This document shows positions 25,913 to 34,953 of a stretch of DNA of 64,000 nucleotides, piece by piece. The notes below the pieces were generated by a model. The model was not told the DNA's origin and searched no databases. It saw nothing but the letters and a program-made list of their open reading frames with translations. The stretch is taken from assembly GCF_023716665.1 (NCBI RefSeq), contig NZ_CP071859.1:2604001-2668000 (forward strand), in the 5' to 3' direction. Every line of letters starts with the position of its first letter. Within the stretch, counting starts at the first letter, position 1. Source of the DNA: Vibrio sp. SCSIO 43135. GTDB lineage: Bacteria > Pseudomonadota > Gammaproteobacteria > Enterobacterales > Vibrionaceae. The position numbers and the translations under genes are program-made.

Positions 25913-28900
25913 ATGTTCAAGTTTTATCGTAAACAAAGATTTAAACGCCTACAAAATACTCTCATGTTGGCGTTTCTTGCATTGAGCATCACCCCTCTCA
26001 CGATCGTCGCACTGTTTTTCCTAAACTCTCACAGTAAAGATTTGCAGGAACAGAGTACTTCTCACCTGATATCTGTAAGGGATACCAAGCAGCAACAGGT
26101 CATCGATTACTTATACTCCAAAGAGTCTGAAGTGATGGGCTTTGTTCGCTCGGAGCTGGCGTATGCGAGTGGTGGCCGATTTTATGGCTTAGTCAACGCG
26201 TTCCAAAATTTAGGTTTAGACATCGAACAGGCTCGTTCCAACGCGCAACAGCGCTACATTCTTGGATCAGGCGACCAGATTAAAACGTCAATTTTGCCGC
26301 AATCTAAAGTGTACACGGGCAGTGAACGTTACCGTCTATTGCACAAGCGTTACCACTGGGCCTATTTAGAGTTACTTAAACGTTCCGATTTTGACGATAT
26401 CTTATTGGTCGACATCACGGGTAACGTCACCTACTCCATCTACAAACACGATTACTACGGTACCAACCTCGTTTCGGGTAAATACAAAGACGAGAACCTA
26501 GGCAAAACCTTTCAGCAGCTCAAACAACTGGTCACGGAGAAGCGCCGGACTAATGAAGAATTTACTCCTGTCATTATCTCCGACTTTTCAGAATCAAATG
26601 GTAAGCAGGTCGCATGGCTAGGCGCACCTATTATTCAACAAGGCTACCTACACAGTTACGCTCTTTTCCGTTTACCTAACAATGGCATTACTAAACTAAT
26701 AGCCGATACCAACGCTAAATCAGGCATGAGAACACTGCTAGTTGGTAAAGATCACATCACACGTTCGATGGCCTTTAAACAAGAAGATATCGATAAAAGT
26801 ACTGAAGTTATCGATTTAGCTCTGCAAGGACTCTCGTCGGTAGGTACTTACACCAATACGCTCGGTGAAAAAACCATCGCGGCTTATAGCCCAATCTCTC
26901 TCAAAGGAGTGAATTGGGCAATAGTAGTAGAAGTGCCCGAAAGTGAAGCTTTTGCACGCGTGCACAGCTTAGAGAAACTGTTCGTGATAGCAATGCTCGC
27001 GGCTATTATCTTAGTAGTAATCGCTTCACACTATCTCTCGAATTTCATTACCTCCCCTCTACTCAAATTAACTTGGGCAGCGGAGAAAGTATCGGCAGGT
27101 GACCTCGATGAAAACGTCATCAATACAGAGCGAAAAGATGAGATAGGCCGCCTAGCGGTGAGCTTCGAAAGAATGCAGCGCTCGATTCGCGAAAAAATGC
27201 AGCTCATTAAATCGCAGAATGAGGAGCTTGAAAGTAATATCCATCTCATCCAGAAGCAAAATGATGAGTTGCAACTTGCCAATAAACTAAAAGATGAATT
27301 CCTAGCCACAACATCTCACGAGCTAAGAACGCCATTACATGGCATGGTTGGTATCGCAGAGGCTCTGGTTTCAGGTGCTAACGGACCAATCACTTCCGAT
27401 CATAAATACCAACTAGATATCATTATTAGTAGCGGCCAACGCCTAGCAACACTGGTTGATGACCTACTCGATTACCACAAAATGCGCTATGGCAGCTTAG
27501 ACATTCAAACCAGTGCAGTTGATGTTTCTACTGCTACTCGATTAGTACTAGAACTGTCAAATCACCTGTTGGGCAACAAACCAATCAGAATCATTAACCA
27601 AGTTCCAGACGAAAGTATTTGGGTTTCAGCAGACCCTCAACGTTTGGAACAGGTGCTTTATAACCTCATCGGCAATGCGATTAAGTACACTTCTGAAGGT
27701 AAGATTGTTATCTCCACCACTATCGTCGATGAAAAACTACGTGTACAAGTGGTTGATACCGGACAAGGCATCCCAGCCGACCAACTAGAACACATTTTCG
27801 AACCACTCATTCAAGCGGGAAGCGACTCAAGTCGATATCGCCAAGGTGCTGGACTCGGTTTATCTATCAGTCGCCAGCTGATTGAACTTATGCAAGGTTC
27901 ACTCTATGTCAGCAGCCAGCCGATGGTTGGTACGACCTTCAGCTTCACCTTGCCTCTGGCTTCCGAAGCGGAAGTTAATGAGGCTAGCCTACATGAACCT
28001 TCACACTTCCAAGCGCCAGATTCATCTGAAATAGAACTACCTAGCCAAGGTTCGCTCCCTGAAAACCCACAAGGCCCATTACTGCTTGTCGCAGACGACG
28101 AGCCAGTTAACTTAAGGGTACTCGATAGCTTCTTACGTTTAGAAGGCTACCGCGTCAGGACAGCAAAAGACGGTTACGAAGCGCTTGAGTTGGTCGAGAA
28201 AGAAAAACCAGAACTGCTGCTGTTAGATATTATGATGCCTGGCATGAGCGGTTATAGCGTATGTGAGAAACTGCGCGAACAGTATGATCATGCAAGTCTG
28301 CCGATCATCATGCTAACAGCGCTAAATCAAACTGATGACCGGATTCGAGGTTTTGATGCCGGAGCCAATGACTATTTATCTAAACCATTTAACAAGCATG
28401 AACTTGCGGCTCGAATCGTCGCGCACTTAACAGCAAGTAAAGCCGAGCAAAGGCGTATCGAAAACGACCAACTACAGTTGGAGCTAAAACATCGAGCCAT
28501 GGTCGAAGCAAGCTTACTCGAGACACAGGGAAGGCTGCTGGAACAACTAGAATCAGCACCTGAGGCCATTATCTGTGTTCGAGACGACCATAAGGTTAAG
28601 TTTGCTAATGATGCAGCCTCTAAGCTGTTTAAACGTAGCCATGAACAGCTTAAGCGCTCAAGTGCAGAAGAGCTTATTGCACCCAAATACCTTACCGTCG
28701 AACAAGAGCATTACTGTGGTGATATCGATATCTATGTAGAAGACATTCGCCAACATATCTCGACCGATATTCTAAAGCTGCCAGAAGCTTCAGGACTGAA
28801 AGCTATGTATATCTTCAACGTTGGTGGGAGCGTTAATGCGGCACGCATTAATAATCTAGAAACCGCGATTGAAGCGCTCTCTAGCTACGCATTTGAAGGA

Positions 28901-29299
28901 GATAAAGGGAAACTGCAGCAGCTAAAAGAGCTTGGTGGCGAATTCACTCGTATTGCAGATAAAGCTACCGACGAGAATAAATCTAAGCAAGACATCATGC
29001 GAGAAGTACTAGTCGATGCCATGACAAGTGCGATTTCATACTGGGAGAGAACCACCGGTCAGAGCAAATTTAACTTCGCCGAACAAAGTGGATTGTGGCG
29101 CGTTTACTTAGATAGAAGTACGCTCCAAACTCGTACACTGGATAAGTACCTACGTATTGAAACACTGCCGAAAACTCCGCGCTGGCGAACCGTTTTGAGC
29201 TCACTCGAGTACATCCTAGAGCACTGCCAAGAACAGAGCCCTGAACGCTCTCACATCATCGCTTTAAGGGACAAACTACAACACCTACTAACTACCTAG
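25913..29299 (+). CDS. chiS: Chitin catabolic cascade sensor ChiS (hybrid histidine kinase)
   Basis: ChiS is the master regulator of chitin use in vibrios. The 1128 residues have TM1 (about 17-36), a periplasmic sensory domain, TM2 (about 352-372) and HAMP plus coiled coil (about 375-455). HisKA follows, with the phospho-acceptor H469 in SHELRTPLHG, then HATPase (NLIGNAIKYT, DTGQGIP, GAGLGLSIS). The receiver domain has phospho-acceptor D772 in LLLLDIMMPG, and a C-terminal region of about 280 residues ends the protein. H469 and D772 carry the same numbers as in V. cholerae ChiS. In V. cholerae, ChiS is held inactive by apo chitin-binding protein and binds the chb promoter DNA directly from the membrane through its C-terminal domain. 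It is monocistronic and terminated before the chb-type control region. Confidence 0.95.
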   Translation: MFKFYRKQRFKRLQNTLMLAFLALSITPLTIVALFFLNSHSKDLQEQSTSHLISVRDTKQQQVIDYLYSKESEVMGFVRSELAYASGGRFYGLVNAFQNLGLDIEQARSNAQQRYILGSGDQIKTSILPQSKVYTGSERYRLLHKRYHWAYLELLKRSDFDDILLVDITGNVTYSIYKHDYYGTNLVSGKYKDENLGKTFQQLKQLVTEKRRTNEEFTPVIISDFSESNGKQVAWLGAPIIQQGYLHSYALFRLPNNGITKLIADTNAKSGMRTLLVGKDHITRSMAFKQEDIDKSTEVIDLALQGLSSVGTYTNTLGEKTIAAYSPISLKGVNWAIVVEVPESEAFARVHSLEKLFVIAMLAAIILVVIASHYLSNFITSPLLKLTWAAEKVSAGDLDENVINTERKDEIGRLAVSFERMQRSIREKMQLIKSQNEELESNIHLIQKQNDELQLANKLKDEFLATTSHELRTPLHGMVGIAEALVSGANGPITSDHKYQLDIIISSGQRLATLVDDLLDYHKMRYGSLDIQTSAVDVSTATRLVLELSNHLLGNKPIRIINQVPDESIWVSADPQRLEQVLYNLIGNAIKYTSEGKIVISTTIVDEKLRVQVVDTGQGIPADQLEHIFEPLIQAGSDSSRYRQGAGLGLSISRQLIELMQGSLYVSSQPMVGTTFSFTLPLASEAEVNEASLHEPSHFQAPDSSEIELPSQGSLPENPQGPLLLVADDEPVNLRVLDSFLRLEGYRVRTAKDGYEALELVEKEKPELLLLDIMMPGMSGYSVCEKLREQYDHASLPIIMLTALNQTDDRIRGFDAGANDYLSKPFNKHELAARIVAHLTASKAEQRRIENDQLQLELKHRAMVEASLLETQGRLLEQLESAPEAIICVRDDHKVKFANDAASKLFKRSHEQLKRSSAEELIAPKYLTVEQEHYCGDIDIYVEDIRQHISTDILKLPEASGLKAMYIFNVGGSVNAARINNLETAIEALSSYAFEGDKGKLQQLKELGGEFTRIADKATDENKSKQDIMREVLVDAMTSAISYWERTTGQSKFNFAEQSGLWRVYLDRSTLQTRTLDKYLRIETLPKTPRWRTVLSSLEYILEHCQEQSPERSHIIALRDKLQHLLTT

Positions 29300-29323
29300 A
29301 TAACTCGCCAAGATTCACTCTCT

Positions 29324-29350
29324 AAAAGCCAGCTCTATGCTGGCTTTTTT
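29324..29350 (+). terminator. Terminator after chiS
   Basis: The stem GCCAGC-tctat-GCTGGC, with A4 before and T6 after, begins 25 nt past the stop. Confidence 0.9.
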
Positions 29351-29677
29351 GTGTTTTGAGGCCAACATGCTCTAAGGCCCCCAATTAAGTGCCTATCGCT
29401 TAGCTTCTCTTTTTTGTATGTAAATCACTCAATACACTTGCTGCTACGTACTCATCAAAGCATCACCTTATTGACTCCAATTGCTGTCTAATAGCGTTGT
29501 TTTACGCCGTAAATTAACCCTCTAATTAGGCCTCCAACACTCGCTGTAATTCAGCAGAATTCGATTTATTTGGATAATATAGCTATCCAAAAACTACTAT
29601 TAGGCTCATATTGCGAACCGAATCACAACAATACGGCAGATATAATTTCCACCTTTAAATTAACGTCACAACGTACA

Positions 29678-29693
29678 AGTGAGCGCGATCTCA
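29678..29693. promoter_or_regulatory. Candidate CRP site
   Basis: AGTGA-GCGCGA-TCTCA matches the TGTGA-N6-TCACA consensus at 8 of 10 positions. The wider AGTGAG/CTCATT symmetry also partly resembles a SlmA site, and both proteins act at the V. cholerae chb promoter. Confidence 0.45.
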
Positions 29694-30066
29694 TTAAGTA
29701 AAAGAAAACATAAAACACAAGGTAAATAAAAGGACAAGTAGTTAGCAACCACTTACAAACAAAGGCAGAAAGCTTTTAAAATGAGAGCTAGATCGTTAAC
29801 GTAATTTTGAGCTCAAAGCACTCATTAAGCCATTTTTTAACGTTTATGACGACGCGCTAAGTGTTTTTAACGTTTTTAACGGGAATTGAAATTGCTTAAT
29901 TGGCGGATTAGGTGTTTTCTTACTCATGCCGAAGGCCTACAGGCCACTCTAGCAGCTCAATTCCTCCGATTGATTTTGTGAAAAGAGGTAGGCCTTGGGA
30001 GAGTGTTAATCAATTGATGACATTCATATCCATTAGTGAAATGAAAGCAAATAGTAAGGAACAGCT

Positions 30067-31740
30067 ATGCTTGCCAATATTAAAAAGACAGCACTAGCAG
30101 CAGCGGTAATTGCAGCTGCAGCAACAAGTGTTTCAGCGCCAGCCGCAGCACGTAGTGAACTAACAATCGTACCGGATTTTTACCCTACAATGGTACGCAA
30201 CTTTAACCCGTACCTAGCAACTAACCTACGTACTACTACAGACTTCATCTATGAGCCGCTAGTAGTATTTAACGAGATGCACGGTAACACTCCAGTGATG
30301 CGTCTTGCAGAAGACTTCCGTATGTCTGACGACCTAATGAGTGTTACTTTTGACATTCGTAAAGGCGTTAAGTGGTCTGATGGCGAAAGCTTCACTGCTG
30401 ACGACGTTGTATATTCATACAACCTTCTAAAAGACAAGCCAGAACTTGATCAACGCGGTATCAACAAGTGGGTCACTAGCGTTGAGAAGCTAAACGATTA
30501 CCAAGTTCGTTTCCGTCTAACTGAAGCAAACTCAAACGTACCATACGAAATCTCTCTAGTTCCAATCGTAGCTGAGCACGTATGGAAAGACGTAAAAGAT
30601 CCAACAACCTTTACTAACGAAAACCCTGTAGGTACTGGTCCTTTCACAGAGATTGACACGTTCACTCCTCAGCTTTACATCCAGTGTGAAAACCCTAACT
30701 ACTGGGATGCAGCAAACCTAGACGTAGACTGTCTACGTGTTCCTCAGATTGCTAACAACGACCAACTACTGGGTAAGATTGTAAACTCTGAACTAGACTG
30801 GACTTCTTCTTTCGTACCAGATATCGATCGTACTTACGCAGCAGCAAGTCCTAAGCACCACTACTGGTACCCACCAGCAGGTACTCAAGCATTCGTAGTA
30901 AACTTCAAGAACCCAGATTCTGCTAAAAACGAAGCGCTAACTAACGTAGACTTCCGTCGTGCGTTCTCAATGGCACTTGACCGTCAAACTATCATCGATA
31001 TTGCGTTCTACGGTGGTGGTACTGTGAATGATTTCGCATCTGGTCTTGGCTACGCATTCGAAGCTTGGTCTGATGAGAAAACTCACAACGAATACAAAGG
31101 TTTCAACACTTACAACGCTGAAGGCGCTAAAGCTCTACTAGCTAAAGCAGGCTTCAAAGACGTAAATGGCGATGGCTTTGTTGACACTCCATCAGGTAAA
31201 ACGTTTGAGCTATCAATTCAATCTCCAAACGGTTGGACTGACTTCAACAACACTGTACAGCTAGCAGTAGAACAGCTAACTGAAGTAGGTATCAAAGCGA
31301 AAGCGGCAACTCCAGACTTCGCTGTATACAACGAAGCAATGCTGAAAGGTACTTACGACGTTGCATACACTAACTACTTCCACGGTGCTGATCCACACCT
31401 ATACTGGAACAGTGCATACAACTCTTCACTACAAGGTGGTGAAGGTATGCCTCGCTTCGCGATGCACTTCTACAAGAACGAGAAACTAGACAACCTTCTA
31501 GACAGCTTCTACAAAACAGCTGACAAGAACGAACAGCTAGCTATCGCTCACGGTATTCAGAAAATCATCGCAGCTGACCAAGTAACAATCCCTGTAATGT
31601 CTGGTGCTTACATGTACCAATACAATACAACACGATTCACTGGTTGGTGGAACGAAGAAAATCCTAAGGGCCGTCCAAACATCTGGGCTGGTATCCCTGA
31701 GCGTCTACTACACGTACTGGACCTAAAACCAGTTAAGTAA
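30067..31740 (+). CDS. Periplasmic chitin-oligosaccharide-binding protein (SBP family 5)
   Basis: This is the solute-binding protein that captures (GlcNAc)n in the periplasm for ABC import and, in V. cholerae, represses ChiS when empty. The 557-residue precursor starts with a signal peptide (IKKTALAAAVIAAAATSVSA, cleavage near residue 28-29) and shows the peptide/oligosaccharide-binding family 5 fold, with RKGVKWSDGESFTADDVVYS near residue 98. Codons are highly optimised (cta, ggt, cgt, aac), as in the porin gene, indicating abundant product. It opens the transport operon. A hairpin and a terminator-like structure separate it from the permeases, which fits the usual excess of binding protein. 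The name Cbp is used for the V. cholerae protein. Confidence 0.92.
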   Translation: MLANIKKTALAAAVIAAAATSVSAPAAARSELTIVPDFYPTMVRNFNPYLATNLRTTTDFIYEPLVVFNEMHGNTPVMRLAEDFRMSDDLMSVTFDIRKGVKWSDGESFTADDVVYSYNLLKDKPELDQRGINKWVTSVEKLNDYQVRFRLTEANSNVPYEISLVPIVAEHVWKDVKDPTTFTNENPVGTGPFTEIDTFTPQLYIQCENPNYWDAANLDVDCLRVPQIANNDQLLGKIVNSELDWTSSFVPDIDRTYAAASPKHHYWYPPAGTQAFVVNFKNPDSAKNEALTNVDFRRAFSMALDRQTIIDIAFYGGGTVNDFASGLGYAFEAWSDEKTHNEYKGFNTYNAEGAKALLAKAGFKDVNGDGFVDTPSGKTFELSIQSPNGWTDFNNTVQLAVEQLTEVGIKAKAATPDFAVYNEAMLKGTYDVAYTNYFHGADPHLYWNSAYNSSLQGGEGMPRFAMHFYKNEKLDNLLDSFYKTADKNEQLAIAHGIQKIIAADQVTIPVMSGAYMYQYNTTRFTGWWNEENPKGRPNIWAGIPERLLHVLDLKPVK

Positions 31741-31757
31741 GTAGAAGTTCATTCCTC

Positions 31758-31780
31758 GCGGCATACATTCCGTATGCCGC
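31758..31780 (+). other. Intercistronic hairpin after the binding-protein gene
   Basis: A perfect 9-bp stem, GCGGCATAC-attcc-GTATGCCGC, begins 18 nt past the stop without a T-tract. It probably blocks 3' exonucleases and stabilises the upstream message. Confidence 0.6.
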
Positions 31781-31784
31781 AATT

Positions 31785-31835
31785 AAAATCCCCTGCTGAT
31801 ATTCGTTATGTGGCGCTCGTCGTCAGGGGATTTTT
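31785..31835 (+). terminator. Partial terminator within the chitin operon
   Basis: AAAATCCCCTG (31785-31795) pairs with CAGGGGATTTT (31824-31834), continuing into T5. The 28-nt loop is long. It lies between the binding-protein gene and the first permease, so it would lower downstream expression. Confidence 0.65.
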
Positions 31836-31907
31836 CGCTCTAAATTTTCGCTAGGGGCGACCTGAAACCAGAAACAGGGAAAAATCTGGGTGAGTAAGGT
31901 GTGAGTT

Positions 31908-32894
31908 ATGGGTTATTTTTTAAGACGTTTGTCATTTTATTTGGTTGCGCTTTTAGTTGCTGCAACGCTTAACTTTATTATTCCGCGCGCAATGCCCGGG
32001 GATCCAGTTACCATGATGTTCGCAAACGCGACTACTCAGGTAACTCCAGAACGTATTGAAGCAATGAAACAACTACTTGGTTTCGTTGATGGCCCTATTT
32101 GGGTTCAATACTTAACATACATGAAAAGTATTCTGAGTTGGGAACTTGGTATTTCAATCAAGTTTTATCCACTGACTGTAAACGAGCTACTTGGTAGTGC
32201 GTTTGGTTGGTCGCTATTTTTAGCGGGTACAGCAGTAATTCTTTCTTTCTCTCTTGGCTCAATATTAGGCATTTTTGCTGCTTGGAAACGTGGCAGTCAA
32301 TACGATGCCTTTGTAACGCCAGGCATGCTTATTCTCCAAGCGGTTCCTCAAGTAGTAATCGCTATGATCGCGCTATTTACCTTTGCCATTGGGCTGAAAT
32401 GGTTCCCAACGGGTTATGCATATACGGCAGGTACTACTCCAGATTGGACAAGTTGGGAGTTCATCAAAGACGTCGCTTACCACGCAATTCTACCTTTAAT
32501 CTGTGCATCGATTGTTCAAGTCGGTGGCTTTTTGGTGAACATGCGTAACAACATGATCAACTTACTCGCTGAAGATTACATCACTATGGCGAAAGGCAAA
32601 GGCCTAAGCGAAAACCGAGTTGTCTTCAACTACGCAGCACGTAATGCTCTACTACCAAGTGTTACCGCTCTTTCTATGTCACTAGGTATGGCTATTGGTG
32701 GTCAGCTGATTATCGAAATCATCTTTAACTACCCTGGTTTAGGCAGTGTTCTATTCAACGCGATAAACGCTCGTGACTACCAAGTACTTCAAGGTCAACT
32801 ACTAATCATGACGCTATTCATGCTGTTCTTTAACCTAGTTGCCGACATGCTTTATGTTGTTCTAGACCCTCGCCTACGTAAGGGAGGTAAATAA
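31908..32894 (+). CDS. ABC transporter permease, chitin-oligosaccharide importer (DppB type)
   Basis: This is one of two inner-membrane subunits of the type I importer. The 328 residues start with the typical N-terminal segment MGYFLRRLSFYLVALLVA and have about six spans. The EAA-like cytoplasmic loop MAKGKGLSENRVVFNYAARN (about 225-245) docks on the ATPase. It is two bases from the next permease gene (stop-ATG spacing), so the two subunits are translationally coupled. By sequence alone it resembles oligopeptide permeases; the chitin assignment rests on its neighbours and on V. cholerae gene order. Confidence 0.88.
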   Translation: MGYFLRRLSFYLVALLVAATLNFIIPRAMPGDPVTMMFANATTQVTPERIEAMKQLLGFVDGPIWVQYLTYMKSILSWELGISIKFYPLTVNELLGSAFGWSLFLAGTAVILSFSLGSILGIFAAWKRGSQYDAFVTPGMLILQAVPQVVIAMIALFTFAIGLKWFPTGYAYTAGTTPDWTSWEFIKDVAYHAILPLICASIVQVGGFLVNMRNNMINLLAEDYITMAKGKGLSENRVVFNYAARNALLPSVTALSMSLGMAIGGQLIIEIIFNYPGLGSVLFNAINARDYQVLQGQLLIMTLFMLFFNLVADMLYVVLDPRLRKGGK

Positions 32895-32896
32895 TC

Positions 32897-33922
32897 ATGA
32901 AAGATTTTCTTAAACTAATTTGGCGTAACCCAATGGCACTAACGGGCGTTGTCATCTTATCGGTATTCATCTTTATAGCACTGGCTGCTCCACTGATTAC
33001 TAAACACGCTCCAGACAAACGTACGGGCAACCCGCATGAATATCCAGCCTTCGTAACTAAGGCTGCTAAGGACAACCCAAATGGGTTCATCGCTGAAAAC
33101 TTGGCAACGGACCGTCGTACTTTGATCATGTCTAAGAAACAAGATCACGTATTGGGTACAACTCGTATGGGTCGCGATGTATGGTCACAGGTAGCTTACG
33201 GAGCACGCGTTTCATTAGCCGTAGGCTTTGGTGCGGGTATCACGGTATGTTTCCTAGCAACAGTAATCGGTGTTTCTGCGGGGTACTTTGGTGGCCGAGT
33301 CGATGATGTGTTGACCGCAGCCATGAACATCATGCTGGTTATTCCGCAGTACCCTCTCCTATTCGTCGTAGCGGCATTTATCGGTGAGGCAGGGCCACTC
33401 ACTATAACCTTGGTCATAGGCTTTATGTCCTGGGCTTGGGGCGCACGTGTAGTTCGTTCGCAAACCTTAGCTCTACGTGAAAAAGAGTTTGTTAAAGCAG
33501 CTGAAGTGCTTGGTGAATCTTCATTCCGTATCATTTTCGTAGAGATTTTGCCAAACCTGATTTCTATTGTGGGCGCAAGTTTCATCGGCTCGGTAATGTA
33601 CGCAATCATGATGGAAGCAACTTTGTCATTCCTTGGCCTAGGTAATCCGAACACTATTAGCTGGGGCATCATGCTGTACAACGTACAAACCTCATCATCA
33701 ATGCTTATTGGCGCTTGGTGGGAATTACTGGCTCCTTGTCTAGCCCTAACTATTCTCGTGACAGGTCTTGCACTACTTAACTTTGCGGTCGATGAAATCG
33801 CTAACCCGCAGCTTCGTTCTCACAAAGGTATGAAGCGTTGGAAAAAGCTAGCATCACAAGACAAAGCTGAGCGTGAACCAGAACTAGCACCTCAAAATGC
33901 ACTTTGGAGCGGAGATAAATAA
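32897..33922 (+). CDS. ABC transporter permease, chitin-oligosaccharide importer (DppC type)
   Basis: This is the second inner-membrane subunit. The 341 residues have an N-terminal span (about 13-32), a periplasmic insertion with a RTGNPHEYPAF stretch of about 75 residues before span 2, then five spans. The EAA loop is FVKAAEVLGESSFRIIFVEI. The insertion is longer than in DppC. The ATG follows GGAGGTAAATAATC, a strong site inside the previous gene's end. It is two bases upstream of the first ATPase gene. Confidence 0.88.
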   Translation: MKDFLKLIWRNPMALTGVVILSVFIFIALAAPLITKHAPDKRTGNPHEYPAFVTKAAKDNPNGFIAENLATDRRTLIMSKKQDHVLGTTRMGRDVWSQVAYGARVSLAVGFGAGITVCFLATVIGVSAGYFGGRVDDVLTAAMNIMLVIPQYPLLFVVAAFIGEAGPLTITLVIGFMSWAWGARVVRSQTLALREKEFVKAAEVLGESSFRIIFVEILPNLISIVGASFIGSVMYAIMMEATLSFLGLGNPNTISWGIMLYNVQTSSSMLIGAWWELLAPCLALTILVTGLALLNFAVDEIANPQLRSHKGMKRWKKLASQDKAEREPELAPQNALWSGDK

Positions 33923-33924
33923 CC

Positions 33925-34908
33925 ATGACTGAACCACTAATTTCTATCCGCAACCTATGTGTTGACTACATTACAGACGCGGGCGATGTCCGCGCATGTA
34001 ACAACGTGAGTTTCGATCTAGCGCCAGGTGAAGTTTTTGGCCTTGCTGGTGAGTCAGGTTGTGGTAAATCCACTGTCGCATTCTCACTAATGCGTCTACA
34101 TAAGCCGCCTGCGTTTATTACCGGTGGTGAGGTTATCTTCAATGGTGAAGATATCCTTAAATACAGCGATGAACGCATGCAAGCGTTTCGCTGGAGCGAA
34201 ATGTCGATGGTATTCCAGAGTGCGATGAACGCTCTGAACCCAGTACTGACAATGGAAGAGCAATTTTGTGACGTAATTATGCGCCACACCAGTATGACGC
34301 GTGAACAAGCTAAACGTCGCGCTGAAGGCTTGTTAGAAATTGTTGATATTCACCCAAGCCGCTTGAATGACTACCCACACCAGTTCTCTGGTGGTATGCG
34401 TCAGCGCCTAGTGATCGCAATTGCATTGGCTCTAAACCCGAAAATGATCATTATGGATGAGCCAACTACGGCACTAGATGTAGTCGTACAGCGTGAAATT
34501 CTACAAAAAATTTATGCGCTAAAAGAAGAGTTTGGCTTCTCGATCTTATTCATCACTCACGATTTATCGTTGATGGTCGAGTTCTCAGACCGAATCGGCA
34601 TTATGTACTCAGGTGAGTTAATTGAAGTCGCTCCATCGAAAGAGATTCTACAAAGCCCATACCACCCTTACACCAAAGGGTTGGGTAGCTCTTTCCCTCC
34701 ACTAACCGGCCCGAAAACTAAGCTAACTGGTATTCCAGGTAATCCACTGAACTTACTTGAAATCCCGCAAGGCTGTCGCTTCCAAGCGCGTTGTGACCGA
34801 GTACATGAAGCCTGTACCAAAGTACCAACTAGCCTGCGTCAAATCGAGCCAAACCGTTTATCCAACTGCCACCTTTACGGTGAGCCAATTGCTCAAGCAA
34901 AAGTGTAA
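33925..34908 (+). CDS. ABC transporter ATPase 1, chitin-oligosaccharide importer (DppD type)
   Basis: This cytoplasmic ATPase powers import together with its partner at 34954. The 327 residues show Walker A GESGCGKS (about 39-46), Q-loop (MVFQSAMNALNP), signature FSGGMRQR, Walker B MIIMDEPTTALD and the H-loop FITHDL. A C-terminal OppD/DppD extension has cysteines in QGCRFQARCDRVHEACTK, a pattern that in relatives holds a [4Fe-4S] cluster. The ribosome site GGAG lies just before the preceding stop. Confidence 0.9.
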   Translation: MTEPLISIRNLCVDYITDAGDVRACNNVSFDLAPGEVFGLAGESGCGKSTVAFSLMRLHKPPAFITGGEVIFNGEDILKYSDERMQAFRWSEMSMVFQSAMNALNPVLTMEEQFCDVIMRHTSMTREQAKRRAEGLLEIVDIHPSRLNDYPHQFSGGMRQRLVIAIALALNPKMIIMDEPTTALDVVVQREILQKIYALKEEFGFSILFITHDLSLMVEFSDRIGIMYSGELIEVAPSKEILQSPYHPYTKGLGSSFPPLTGPKTKLTGIPGNPLNLLEIPQGCRFQARCDRVHEACTKVPTSLRQIEPNRLSNCHLYGEPIAQAKV

Positions 34909-34953
34909 ACAGCAATAAGAAAGATAACGAAGCAATAGTTTCTGGAGACAATT

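Larger units (their letters stand above)
29300..30066 (+). promoter_or_regulatory. Control region of the chitin-oligosaccharide operon (767 nt)
   Basis: After the chiS terminator there is about 710 nt without a credible ORF. The features I can see are a CRP-like half-dyad AGTGA-N6-TCTCA (29678-29693) and a perfect 12-bp palindrome TTTGAGCTCAAA (29806-29817). Near the gene, a 9-bp inverted repeat AAGGCCTAC/GTAGGCCTT (29932-29940 and 29988-29996) is nested with CACTCT/AGAGTG (29945-29950 and 30000-30005). The ribosome site AAGGA (30056-30060) precedes the ATG. In V. cholerae the orthologous promoter is controlled by ChiS, CRP and SlmA; assignment of individual sites here is inference. Confidence 0.65.

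Noticed and set aside
29912..30097. 61-codon frame in the chitin control region
   Set aside because: No ribosome site, overlaps the binding-protein start in another frame, and spans the inverted repeats.
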